Assembly (NCBI RefSeq): GCF_000744885.1
Contig: NZ_JQMV01000003.1
Coordinates: 186,001-250,000 of the forward strand
Direction of reading: 5' to 3'
Length of the DNA stretch: 64,000 bases
Source: Thermus amyloliquefaciens
Lineage (GTDB): Bacteria; Deinococcota; Deinococci; Deinococcales; Thermaceae
The notes under the pieces: model-generated
Databases searched by the model: none
What the model saw: the letters and a program-made list of their open reading frames with translations, nothing else
Told to the model about the DNA's origin: nothing
Part shown: piece after piece, positions 19,411-28,434 of the stretch
How positions within the stretch are numbered: the first letter of the stretch is position 1
Layout of the letters: every line of letters starts with the position of its first letter
Translations under genes and position numbers: made by a program

Positions 19411-20385
19411 TCAGTAGTCTAACGCCCGCTTGGCGGCGTTCAGGATGCGGGTGACGGTGGGCAGGTACAGCTTGTCCTGGGCGTAGGGGTAGGGGGTATC
19501 AAAGCCCGCCACCCGGATGGGAGGGGCGAGGAGCATGTCCAGGAGGTCCTCGGCGATGGTGGCCGCCACCTCGCTGATGAAGCTGGCGTGCCGGGGGGCA
19601 TCGGACACCAGCACCGCCCTTCCCGTTTTGGCCACGGACTCCATCACCGCCTCGTAATCCCAGGGCATGAGGGTGCGGAGGTCCAAAACCTCGGCGGAAA
19701 CGCCGGCTTTCTCCAGCTCCTCCGCCGCCTGGAGCACCTCGGGCATCACGGTGCCGTAGCCGATGAGGGTGAGGTCCTTGCCCTCCTTGCGCTTGGCCGC
19801 CTTGCCCAGGGGGAGGACGTAGTCCTCTTCGGGCACCTCCTCCTTCACCGAGCGGTAAAGCCTCTTGGGCTCCAGGAAGACCACGGGGTCCTCGTCGCGG
19901 ATGGCGGCCTTCAGGAGGCCCTTGGCGTCGTAGGGGGTGGAGACCGCCACCACCTTGAGCCCGGCGGTGTGCACGAAGTGGGCCTCGGGGCTTTGGGAGT
20001 GGTGGTGCCCCCCCTTCACCCCGCCCCCGGAGGGCATGCGCACCACCAGGGGGGCGGAAAACTGGCCGCCGGAGCGGTAGCGGAGCTTGGCCACCTGGCT
20101 CACCAGCTGGTCAAAGCCGGGGAAGATGTAGTCCGCGAACTGGATCTCGGCCACGGGCCTAAGGCCGTGGGCGGCCATGCCCAAGGCGGCCCCCACGATG
20201 GCCGCCTCGGAGAGGGGGGTGTCCATGACCCGGTCGGGGCCGTACTTCTGCAAAAGCCCCTCCGTCACCAAAAAGACCCCGCCACGCTTCCCCACATCCT
20301 CCCCCAGGACCACCACCCGGGGGTCTTTGGCCATCTCCTCGTCCAGGGCCCGGTTCAGGGCCTGCACCATGGTCATGAGGGCCAT
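19411..20385 (-). CDS. Branched-chain 2-oxoacid dehydrogenase E1 beta subunit
   Basis: 324 residues, the normal length for Thermus. Transketolase pyrimidine-binding domain with [40 protein letters not shown], and the C-terminal transketolase domain ([29 protein letters not shown]). With E1 alpha it forms the heterotetramer that decarboxylates branched-chain 2-oxoacids using thiamine diphosphate. Starts 10 bases after E1 alpha. Confidence 0.95.
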   Translation of the reverse strand: MALMTMVQALNRALDEEMAKDPRVVVLGEDVGKRGGVFLVTEGLLQKYGPDRVMDTPLSEAAIVGAALGMAAHGLRPVAEIQFADYIFPGFDQLVSQVAKLRYRSGGQFSAPLVVRMPSGGGVKGGHHHSQSPEAHFVHTAGLKVVAVSTPYDAKGLLKAAIRDEDPVVFLEPKRLYRSVKEEVPEEDYVLPLGKAAKRKEGKDLTLIGYGTVMPEVLQAAEELEKAGVSAEVLDLRTLMPWDYEAVMESVAKTGRAVLVSDAPRHASFISEVAATIAEDLLDMLLAPPIRVAGFDTPYPYAQDKLYLPTVTRILNAAKRALDY

Positions 20386-20395
20386 GGGGACCTCC

Positions 20396-21565
<1,170 letters not shown>

Positions 21566-21619
21566 CTATCGGGGTGGGTGAGGCCCCACTTTCCCTTCGC
21601 CCTGAGTATACCCCGGCCT

Positions 21620-21625
21620 TAGGAT
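21620..21625 (+). promoter_or_regulatory. -10-like element of rlmH
   Basis: TAGGAT followed by GGAGGC and GTG. The GGAGG could instead be an SD, with transcription from TATACC near 21608; the two readings cannot be separated by sight. Confidence 0.4.
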
Positions 21626-21631
21626 GGAGGC

Positions 21632-22045
21632 GTGCGCCTTAGGGTGGTGGCGGTGGGCAAACCCAGGCTGGCCTATGCCCGGCTGGGGGTGGAGGAGTAC
21701 GCGAGGCGTATACAAAAGTACGCCCCCCTCGAGGTCCAGTTCGTCAAGGAGGCTCGGGAGCTTCTCCCAAAGGCGGAGGGGCACCGCGCGGTGGTCCTGG
21801 ACGAAAGGGGGAGGCTTTTCACCACGGAGGGGCTTCTGGAGGCCCTGAGGCGCTGGGAGGGGGAGCGGGTGGCCTTTTTGGTGGGGGGTGCCGAGGGCTA
21901 CCCGGAAGGGGTGCGGGAGCGGGCCGACCTCCTCCTTGCCCTCTCCCCCCTTACCCTGCAGCACGAGCTGGCCCTTTTGGTCCTCATGGAACAGCTTTAC
22001 CGGATCCTGACCTTAAGGGCCGGGCATCCTTACCATCGGCCATGA
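21632..22045 (+). CDS. rlmH: 23S rRNA pseudouridine-1915 N3-methyltransferase
   Basis: SPOUT methyltransferase of 137 residues acting on the 70S ribosome at helix 69. Typical features are MRLRVVAVGKP, YARRIQKYAPLEV, the knot-forming VAFLVGGAEGYPEGVRERADLLLALSPLTL and the C-terminal EQLYRILTLRAGHPYHRP. GTG start at 21632. Ends with an ATGA overlap into the zincin gene. Confidence 0.94.
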   Translation: MRLRVVAVGKPRLAYARLGVEEYARRIQKYAPLEVQFVKEARELLPKAEGHRAVVLDERGRLFTTEGLLEALRRWEGERVAFLVGGAEGYPEGVRERADLLLALSPLTLQHELALLVLMEQLYRILTLRAGHPYHRP

Positions 22046-22440
22046 CCTACGAGGCCTTTGTGGCGCTGGTGGAGAGGCTTTGGGCGGAGGTTCCCGAGGC
22101 CTTCAAACGGGAGCTTCAGGGGGTGCACGTCCTGCCCCAGGCCAAGCCCGAGCCCGGGCTGGAGGGGGTCTGGCGGCTTGGGGAGTACCTGGACCCGGGG
22201 CCCCCCTCGGCCTTCCGCGGTTTTGAAGGGCTTGGGCGGCATATTGTCCTCTACCACGGCTCCTTCCAAAAGGTGGCGGGGCCGGGGTTTGACTGGGAGG
22301 GGGAGGTTTGGGAAACCCTCCTCCACGAGCTAAGGCACCACCTGGAGTCCCTTGCGGGCCGGGACGAGCTGGTCCAGGAGGACCTTAGGCGCCTGGCCGA
22401 GTTTCGCCGGGGCGGGGGGCCTGGGGGAGGAGGCCGTTAG
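22042..22440 (+). CDS. Zincin-like metallopeptidase-fold protein
   Basis: 132 residues. HELRHH at 95-100 provides an HExxH zinc site, preceded by RHIVLYHGSF and followed by Glu/Asp (ESLAGRDELVQEDL), as in the PF06262-type minimal zincins. Activity of this family is little studied. It is coupled to rlmH by ATGA. The last 56 bases overlap the convergent DUF2203 gene, and the tail GGGPGGGGR looks like a low-complexity extension. Confidence 0.8.
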   Translation: MTYEAFVALVERLWAEVPEAFKRELQGVHVLPQAKPEPGLEGVWRLGEYLDPGPPSAFRGFEGLGRHIVLYHGSFQKVAGPGFDWEGEVWETLLHELRHHLESLAGRDELVQEDLRRLAEFRRGGGPGGGGR

Positions 22441-22813
22441 CCCCCTCCCGCAAGGGGCGCCGCTCGGCAAACCCTCCCGCCAGGGGATGGTAATGGGCCA
22501 CCTCGGGCTCGCCTTCCTGCCAGCAGAGGAAGACCACCTCACCCCCGACCCGGGCGGGGAAGTCCACCAGGCCCCGGTCCAGGTCCTTGAGGAAGACGCC
22601 CAAGGAGGCCAGGTAGCGGGCGTCGGCCTCCAGGGAGCCCAGGAGGAAACGGGCCTCCTCCTCCAGGGCCCTTTTCTCCAGCCCGCGGGCCTCGGGAAGC
22701 CGGGCCTGCACCTCGGAAAGCTCCTTCCGGGCCTGCCGCATCTGGGAGAGGACCCGCCGGATCTCGGGCAAGAGGGCGTCGGCCTCTTCCTTGGTAAAGA
22801 TGCGGGCAAACAT
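22385..22813 (-). CDS. DUF2203-family protein
   Basis: 142 residues. FTKEEADALLPEIRRVLSQMRQARKEL begins a helical hairpin, followed by GVFLKDLDRGLVDFPARVGGEVVFLCWQEGEPEVAHYHPLAGGFAERRPL, the hallmark of DUF2203; its function is unknown. A -10-like TAGGAT lies on the minus strand at 22824-22829. It overlaps the zincin gene tail to tail by 56 bases. Confidence 0.82.
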   Translation of the reverse strand: MFARIFTKEEADALLPEIRRVLSQMRQARKELSEVQARLPEARGLEKRALEEEARFLLGSLEADARYLASLGVFLKDLDRGLVDFPARVGGEVVFLCWQEGEPEVAHYHPLAGGFAERRPLREGANGLLPQAPRPGETRPGA

Positions 22814-22864
22814 ACCTGAGCTTATCCTAGCACAAACGCTTTGGAAAATCTAAGCCTGGCTTAC

Positions 22865-23770
22865 TCAAGGTTCGGCCTCCCCGGCCGGGAAGGGGCCCAC
22901 GAGGGCCACCTCCCCCGCGCCTATCCTGATTCCCCCCACCAGGAGGCTTCCGTCGGATAGAAGCGCCTCCGCCACCCCCTCCACCACCCCCCGGGGGGTT
23001 TGGACCCGCACCCTGTGGCCCAGGGTGTAGGAGGCCTCCCGGTAGAGGGAGAGGAGGGTTTCCGGGCTTTCCAGAAGGGGCAACAGGTTCTCCAGGTGGA
23101 GGAGAAAGCCCAAGAGCACCTCCTTTCGGGAAAGGGGGGCGAACTCCCTTAAGGCGGCGGCCCCCTCGGGGGCCCAGTCCACGTTCACCCCCACCCCCAG
23201 GAGGACGTAGGCCACCTCCTCCCCCTCGGTCTTGGCCTCGAGGAGCACCCCGGCCAGCTTCCTGCGGTCGGGGGAGAGGAGGTCGTTGGGCCACTTCAGC
23301 CCCCCTACCCCCACCGCCCGCCAAAGGGCCAGGCCGGCGAGGAGGGGAAGGAGGCCCAAGGAGGCCAGGGGAAGGGTGGGGCGGAGGAGGAGGGAGAAGG
23401 TGAGGCTTTCCCCCGGGCGGCTTTCCCAGCGCCTCCCCCGCCTTCCCCGGCCCCTTTCCTGGACCTCCGCCAGGACCAGGGCCCCCTCCTCCGCCCCCGC
23501 CTCCGCCCAGGCCCGGAGCGCATCCTGGGTGCTCCCCACCCGCCCCAGGTACCGGTAGGGCCGGCCAAGCCGCCCCAGGGGGTGAAAGAGGTGGGGCAAA
23601 GGGGTTCCCGGCCGGATGCGGTAGCCCTTCCGGCCCATTTCCACGGGGAAGCCCTCGGCGAGAAGCCTTCTCGCTTCCTTGGAAACCGCTTGGCGGCTCA
23701 CCCCGAGCCTTTGGGCCAAGGCTTCGCCGCTTTGGTACGCCTCGGTGAGGAGGTCCAGAAGCCGGGCCAT
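22865..23770 (-). CDS. birA: Bifunctional biotin-[acetyl-CoA-carboxylase] ligase / repressor
   Basis: 301 residues. An N-terminal winged helix (residues 1-60; QRLGVSRQAVSKEARRLLAEG) suggests it also represses biotin genes. The ligase domain has GSTQDALRAWAE, the biotinyl-AMP loop GRGRRGRRW, KWPNDLL and KLAGVLLEA, with an SH3-like C-terminal domain. No biotin genes are nearby. It starts 10 bases after the nucleotidyltransferase gene, so the two are likely cotranscribed. Confidence 0.94.
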   Translation of the reverse strand: MARLLDLLTEAYQSGEALAQRLGVSRQAVSKEARRLLAEGFPVEMGRKGYRIRPGTPLPHLFHPLGRLGRPYRYLGRVGSTQDALRAWAEAGAEEGALVLAEVQERGRGRRGRRWESRPGESLTFSLLLRPTLPLASLGLLPLLAGLALWRAVGVGGLKWPNDLLSPDRRKLAGVLLEAKTEGEEVAYVLLGVGVNVDWAPEGAAALREFAPLSRKEVLLGFLLHLENLLPLLESPETLLSLYREASYTLGHRVRVQTPRGVVEGVAEALLSDGSLLVGGIRIGAGEVALVGPFPAGEAEP

Positions 23771-23780
23771 GGGGCGGGGA

Positions 23781-24827
23781 TCAGGCCAGTTCCACCTGGG
23801 AGAGGTCCCCCAGGATCAGGCGGTGGGCCCGGGGGAGGCCGTTCCGGCTTTTCACCCCGGCCCCCACCCCCAGGATGCTTTCCTGCAGGCGCAGGGTCAC
23901 GTTCTCCAAGACGGCGTGGTCCTCGAGGATGGAGTACTCCACCTCCGAGCCCACCACCTTGGCCCCCGGTCCCAAGGAGGTGAAGGGCCCGATGTAGGCC
24001 CCCTCCACCACCGCACCCTCCCCGATGAAGGCGGGGCCGATCACCGTGCTTTTCCGGACCCTGGCCCCCTTCGCCACCACCACCCGGCCGGTGAGCTGGC
24101 TTTCCGCCACCTCCCCCTCCACCCGGGGTAAGAGTTCTTCCAGAAGGAGGCGGTTGGCGTCCAGGAGGTCCTGGGGGCGGCCGGTATCCTTCCACCAACC
24201 CTCCACCTCCACCCCCACCACCCTCTTCCCCCGGTCGATGAGGCCCTGGATGGCGTCGGTGATCTCGTACTCCCCTCGGGCGGAGGGCTGGAGCCCCTCT
24301 ATGACCTCCAGGACCTCCGGGGTGAAGACGTAAACCCCCGCCACCGCCAGGTCCGAGGGGGGCTCCTTGGGCTTTTCCAGAAGGCGCACGATCCTTTCCC
24401 CCTCCAGCACCGCCACCCCGAACTGGCTGGGGTTTTCCACCCGCACCAGGGCGATCACCGCGCTCACCCCTGGGGTGAAGGCCTGGAGGAAGCGGGTGAT
24501 CCCCTTCTGGAAGAGGTTATCCCCCAGGTAGAGGACGAAGGGGCTTTGGCCCAGGAAGTCCCGGGCCACGGCCACCGCATGGGCCAGCCCCTGGGGCTCC
24601 TCTTGCAGGATGTACCGCACCGGGTAGCCCGAAAGGGCTTCCCGGATGTCCTTCTCCGTTTCCGGGGAGACCACCACCCCGATCTCCCTTATGCCCGCCT
24701 GCAGGAGGTTCTCCAGGCCGTAGTGCAGGATGGGCCTTCCCGCCACCCGGATCACCGGCTTGGGCCTCGTGTGGGTGAGGGGACGGAGCCGGGTGCCCCG
24801 TCCGGCAGCCAGAATGAGTCCTTTCAC
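23781..24827 (-). CDS. Sugar-1-phosphate nucleotidyltransferase (long RmlA-like, with left-handed beta-helix)
   Basis: 348 residues. The N-terminal nucleotidyltransferase domain starts KGLILAAGRGTRLRPLTHTRPKP, with YILQEEPQGLAHAV, YLGDNLFQKG and GWWKDTGRPQDLLDANR. The C-terminal hexapeptide repeats (VVVAKGARVRKSTVIGPAFIGEGAVVEG) form a left-handed beta-helix. This is the long glucose-1-phosphate thymidylyltransferase type, probably making dTDP-glucose or a related donor; the exact sugar is not certain. GTG start at 24827; the -10 TATACT lies seven bases upstream. Confidence 0.88.
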   Translation of the reverse strand: MKGLILAAGRGTRLRPLTHTRPKPVIRVAGRPILHYGLENLLQAGIREIGVVVSPETEKDIREALSGYPVRYILQEEPQGLAHAVAVARDFLGQSPFVLYLGDNLFQKGITRFLQAFTPGVSAVIALVRVENPSQFGVAVLEGERIVRLLEKPKEPPSDLAVAGVYVFTPEVLEVIEGLQPSARGEYEITDAIQGLIDRGKRVVGVEVEGWWKDTGRPQDLLDANRLLLEELLPRVEGEVAESQLTGRVVVAKGARVRKSTVIGPAFIGEGAVVEGAYIGPFTSLGPGAKVVGSEVEYSILEDHAVLENVTLRLQESILGVGAGVKSRNGLPRAHRLILGDLSQVELA

Positions 24828-24834
24828 GCAAGGG

Positions 24835-24840
24835 AGTATA
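24835..24840 (-). promoter_or_regulatory. -10 element of leaderless nucleotidyltransferase promoter
   Basis: TATACT on the minus strand, then seven bases, then GTG. The embedded GTATAC is its own reverse complement and also provides TATACC six bases before the divergent methyltransferase ATG. Confidence 0.55.
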
Positions 24841-24848
24841 CCCGTAAA

Positions 24849-25652
24849 ATGAGGGAAAGGATGCTCAGGGCCTCCGTGCGCATGGCTTACGCTTACGACC
24901 GCCTCCGGGCCTATCCGCCGGAGGTGGCGGGCCGCATCGCCACCGCCATAGGGAACGCCCTTGGGGTGCGGGGGGAGGAGGCGGTGCTCCTGGAGCTTGG
25001 GGTGGGGACCGGGCGCATCGCCTTGCCCCTCATCGCCCGGGGCTACCGCTACCTGGCCCTGGACAAGGACCCGGCCATGCTGGAGGTCTTCCGCCAGAAG
25101 GTGGCCGGGGTCATGCGCAAGGTGCGCCTCCTGGAGGCCGATGCCCGGGCCATTCCCCTGCCCGATGAGAGCGTGCACGGGGTCATCGTGGTCCACCTCT
25201 GGCACCTCCTCCCCGACTGGCCCAAGGCCCTGGCCGAGGCCCTAAGGGTGCTGAAGCCGGGGGGGGTGCTCCTGGAGGGCTGGGACGAGATGGCGGCCGA
25301 GGAGGAGCTCAGGATCCAGGAGAGGTGGCGGGCCTTGGTGGAGGCGGAGGGGGTGCGGGTGGTGCGGGGCCTGCACAAAAGGCGGCTGGAAGAGGTGGAG
25401 GAGGCCTTGAAACGGCTTGGCCTCAGGCCCAAGGCGAAACAGGTGGTCCAGTGGCGGGAGGAGCGCACCCTGCGCCAGGCCCTCGAGGCCCTGGAGGAAA
25501 GGCTTTACTCCTTCACCCAGGCGGTTCCCGAGGAGGTGCACGAGCGCGTCATGCCCGGGCTCTGGGCCTGGGCGGAAAGGGAGTTCGGCCACCTGGACCG
25601 CCCCTTTACCCTGGAAAGGAGCTTCACCCTGCGCACCACCCGCATGGCCTAG
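24849..25652 (+). CDS. SAM-dependent methyltransferase (class I)
   Basis: 267 residues. The Rossmann motif VLLELGVGTGRIALPLIARGYRYLALDKD is motif I with the acidic SAM-ribose residue after it; LEADARAIPLPDESVHGVIVVHLWHLLPD and ALRVLKPGGVLLEGWDE follow as motifs II-IV. The substrate is unknown. ATG at 24849 was chosen; ATG at 24861 is a close alternative. It is divergent from the nucleotidyltransferase, with only 21 bases between start codons. Confidence 0.87.
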   Translation: MRERMLRASVRMAYAYDRLRAYPPEVAGRIATAIGNALGVRGEEAVLLELGVGTGRIALPLIARGYRYLALDKDPAMLEVFRQKVAGVMRKVRLLEADARAIPLPDESVHGVIVVHLWHLLPDWPKALAEALRVLKPGGVLLEGWDEMAAEEELRIQERWRALVEAEGVRVVRGLHKRRLEEVEEALKRLGLRPKAKQVVQWREERTLRQALEALEERLYSFTQAVPEEVHERVMPGLWAWAEREFGHLDRPFTLERSFTLRTTRMA

Positions 25653-25719
25653 CGCCCCCCAAAGCCCTTTCCCAAACCCCATCTGGGGGCGCCTGGGGCC
25701 GCTGGGGCGGGAAGGGGCC

Positions 25720-25725
25720 TATGCT
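25720..25725 (+). promoter_or_regulatory. -10 element of leaderless yjbQ promoter
   Basis: TATGCT, then GAGGGG, then ATG. A loose hairpin (GCGCCCCCA/TGGGGGCGC, 25652-25692) just upstream may end the methyltransferase transcript. Confidence 0.55.
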
Positions 25726-25731
25726 GAGGGG

Positions 25732-26112
25732 ATGAAGACCATCCGGATCCCCACGCCCAAGGAGGGTTTGGTGAACATCACCCGCCAGGTGGAAGAGGTC
25801 TTGGCTGGGCATACCGGCTTGGTCTACCTCTTCGTTCCCCACACCACCTGCGGCCTTACCGTGCAGGAGGGGGCGGACCCCGACGTGGCCCACGACCTCC
25901 TGGTCCGCCTCGAGGAGCTGGCCCCCAGGGTGCACCCCAAGGACCGGCATGCGGAGGGGAACTCCCACGCCCACCTGAAAAGCCTCCTCACGGGGGTCCA
26001 CCTCCTCCTTCCCGCCGAAGGGGGGAGGCTTCGGCTTGGCCGTTGGCAACAGGTTTTCCTGGCGGAGTTTGACGGGCCCAGGGTGCGGGAGGTGTGGGTA
26101 AAGCCCCTCTAG
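25732..26112 (+). CDS. yjbQ: YjbQ/UPF0047-family protein
   Basis: 126 residues with the family pattern FVPHTTCGLTVQEGADPDVAHDLL, HAEGNSHAHLKSLLTG and LRLGRWQQVFLAEFDGPR. Members show weak thiamine-phosphate synthase activity and several structures exist, but the physiological role is uncertain. ATG at 25732 marks the start of homology. Convergent with the relA/spoT gene, 5 bases apart. Confidence 0.9.
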   Translation: MKTIRIPTPKEGLVNITRQVEEVLAGHTGLVYLFVPHTTCGLTVQEGADPDVAHDLLVRLEELAPRVHPKDRHAEGNSHAHLKSLLTGVHLLLPAEGGRLRLGRWQQVFLAEFDGPRVREVWVKPL

Positions 26113-26117
26113 CCCCC

Positions 26118-28301
26118 TTACACCCACCGCACCTCCTGCACGCTTTTCACCCCCTTGAGGGCCTGGACCAGGAACTCCCGCTCCCCGTCCTGCACGATGA
26201 GGCGGAGGCGGATGCGGGCCATGGGGCCCAGGATGCGGGTCTCCGAGCCCAGGGCGCTTTTGCCCGCCTCGGCCACCACCTGCATCACGTCCCGCAGGAG
26301 GCCGGCGCGGTCCTGGGCCAGGACCTCGAGGGTGGCCACCTTGCCCCCCACCCCCTCCCAGTGGGCCCCGATGATCCGCTCGGCCTCCGGTCCCTGGAGG
26401 ATGCGGCGCAGGTTGGGGCAGTCCGCCCGGTGGACCGTGACCCCCCTTCCCCGGGTGACGAAGCCCAGGATGCTGTCCCCCTTCATGGGCTCGCAACAGG
26501 AGGCCAGGCGGATGGGGGCCTGCAGGTCCTGCTCCAGGCGGATCCCCCACTCGTTCTTGGGGGGCGCCTTGGGCTTTTCCGGCTTGAGGAGGACCTTGGG
26601 GTAGAGCTTCTCCGCCACCTGCTTGGGGGTGAGGCGGTTCAGGGCCAAGGCCAGGTAGAGCTCCTCCGGGGAAGGGGTGAGGCCCAGCTTTCTGGCGGCC
26701 TCCTCCAGCTGGCTGTCGCTGGGCTTGGGGAGGCCCCGGCGCTTCAGGTAACGCTCCAGGAGGGCCTGGCCCCTCTCCAGGGTCTCCTGCCGCTCCTGGG
26801 CGCGGAAGTACTGGCGGATCTTGCTCTTGGCGCTGCGGGTCTTGGCGAACTCCAGCCAGTCCTTGGAGGGATGGGCGCTTTTGCTGGTGAGGATCTCCAC
26901 GATCTCCCCGTTTTGCAACTCGTAGGAGAGGGGAACGATCCGCCCGTTCACCTTGGCCCCCACCATGTGGTGCCCCACCTCGGTGTGGATGTGGTAGGCG
27001 AAGTCCACGGGGGTGGCCCCCTTGGGCAGGTTGATGATCCGCCCCTTGGGGGTGAAGACGAAGACCCTGCCCCCCAGAAGGTCCCGGGTCACCGCCTCCA
27101 CGAACTCCCGGGAGCTAGAAAACTCCTGCTGCCACTCCTGGATGCTTTTCAGCCAGGAAACCCGCCTTTTTAGCTCCTCGGGGTCGGTGAGGCCCTCCTT
27201 GTAAAGCCAGTGGGCGGCGATCCCGTACTCGGCCACGCGGTGCATCTCCCGGGTGCGGATCTGCACCTCCAAGGGGAGCCCCTCCAGGGCGATGACCGTG
27301 GTGTGGAGGCTTTGGTAGCCGTTCGGCTTGGGCACGGCGATGTAGTCCTTGACCCGTCCGGGGATGGGTTGCCAAAGGGCGTGGACCAGGCCCAGGACGT
27401 GGTAGCAAACCTGCTTTTCCCTCAAGGCCCTGCCCTCCTCCGTGGGGGCGGGCTTGGGGTCCAGGATGACCCGGACCGCAAGCAGGTCGTAGATCTGCTC
27501 CAGGGCCTTGCCCTCCCGCTCCATCTTCTTCCAGATGGAGTAGAGGTGTTTGGGGCGGCCCGTCACCTCAAAGCCCTGAAGCTGGGCCTGGAGGAGCTCA
27601 TCTTTCCGCAAGGTTTCCTCCAGGGCAGCCATGGCCCTTTGCACGATGCGCTCCCGGGCCTCCTGGGTCTCCTGGATGCGGGAGAGAAGGGCGTGGTAGG
27701 CCTCGGGGTGGAGGTAGCGGAAGGAGAGGTCCTCCAGCTCCCACTTCAGCTGCCCCATCCCCAGGCGGTGGGCCAGGGGGGCGTAGATCTCCAAGGTTTC
27801 CTGGGCGATGCGCCTTTGCTTCTCGGGGGGCATGTGCTCCAGGGTGCGCAGGTTGTGCAGGCGGTCCGCCAGCTTCACGATGATGATGCGCACGTCCTCC
27901 GCCATGGCGATGAACATCTGGCGGAGGTCCTCGGCCCTCTTCTCCTCCCCCTCGAGGTTGGCCAGCTTGTAGAGCTTGCTGACCTTGGTCTCCCCCTCCA
28001 CCAGCCTGCGCACCCCTGGGCCAAAGCGCCTTTCCAGCTCCTCGGGGGCCACCCCGCAGTCCTCCAGGGTGTCGTGGAGGAGACCCGCCATCACGGTATC
28101 CGCGTCCATGCGCAAGGAGGCCAGGATCTCCGCCACCGCCACCGGGTGGGTGATGTAGGGCTCCCCGCTTCTTCGGAGCTGGCCCCGGTGGGCCTCCTCC
28201 GCGAAGCGGTAGGCCTCCCGCACCCTTTCCCGTTCCCCCAACGGCAGGTAGTCTAGAAGAGGTGCAAGTTTATCCCAAAGGGCCGAGACAGGTACCACCA
28301 T
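26118..28301 (-). CDS. (p)ppGpp synthetase/hydrolase, RelA/SpoT family
   Basis: Bifunctional stringent-response enzyme of 727 residues. The N-terminal HD hydrolase domain (AHRGQLRRSGEPYITHP, LLHDTLEDCG, KLADRLHNLRTLEHM) appears intact. The synthetase domain has GRVKDYIAVPKPNGYQSLHTTV. A TGS domain (VFVFTPKGRIINLPKGATPVDFAYHIHTEVG) and C-terminal zinc-finger and ACT domains (CCEPMKGDSILGFVTRGRGVTVHRADC) follow. It is the only RelA/SpoT enzyme in this window, so a dual role is likely. ATG at 28301 has TACACT five bases upstream. Confidence 0.95.
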   Translation of the reverse strand: MVVPVSALWDKLAPLLDYLPLGERERVREAYRFAEEAHRGQLRRSGEPYITHPVAVAEILASLRMDADTVMAGLLHDTLEDCGVAPEELERRFGPGVRRLVEGETKVSKLYKLANLEGEEKRAEDLRQMFIAMAEDVRIIIVKLADRLHNLRTLEHMPPEKQRRIAQETLEIYAPLAHRLGMGQLKWELEDLSFRYLHPEAYHALLSRIQETQEARERIVQRAMAALEETLRKDELLQAQLQGFEVTGRPKHLYSIWKKMEREGKALEQIYDLLAVRVILDPKPAPTEEGRALREKQVCYHVLGLVHALWQPIPGRVKDYIAVPKPNGYQSLHTTVIALEGLPLEVQIRTREMHRVAEYGIAAHWLYKEGLTDPEELKRRVSWLKSIQEWQQEFSSSREFVEAVTRDLLGGRVFVFTPKGRIINLPKGATPVDFAYHIHTEVGHHMVGAKVNGRIVPLSYELQNGEIVEILTSKSAHPSKDWLEFAKTRSAKSKIRQYFRAQERQETLERGQALLERYLKRRGLPKPSDSQLEEAARKLGLTPSPEELYLALALNRLTPKQVAEKLYPKVLLKPEKPKAPPKNEWGIRLEQDLQAPIRLASCCEPMKGDSILGFVTRGRGVTVHRADCPNLRRILQGPEAERIIGAHWEGVGGKVATLEVLAQDRAGLLRDVMQVVAEAGKSALGSETRILGPMARIRLRLIVQDGEREFLVQALKGVKSVQEVRWV

Positions 28302-28306
28302 TCTTC

Positions 28307-28312
28307 AGTGTA
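28307..28312 (-). promoter_or_regulatory. -10 element of leaderless relA/spoT promoter
   Basis: TACACT, five bases (GAAGA), then ATG on the minus strand. The rest of the gap to 28434 holds GC-rich inverted repeats (CTTGG/CCAAG near 28410-28425) that may terminate the upstream operon, but no gene. Confidence 0.5.
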
Positions 28313-28434
28313 GCACCCCCAAGGCCCGGTGCAGGGGGGTGCCGCAGGGGGCAGGCTTCGCCCGTGACCAAGGGGCGGGGGATAAGGGGCTTGAAGGCCT
28401 TTTGGGGCCCCTCTTGGGGCGCCAAGATGGGGTC

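Noticed and set aside
22385-22440. Possibility that the zincin or DUF2203 gene is wrongly placed because their ends overlap by 56 bases
   Set aside because: Both carry clear family motifs in frame, and tail overlaps also occur at ruvA/kinase and mgsA/comM. Only the low-complexity tails overlap.
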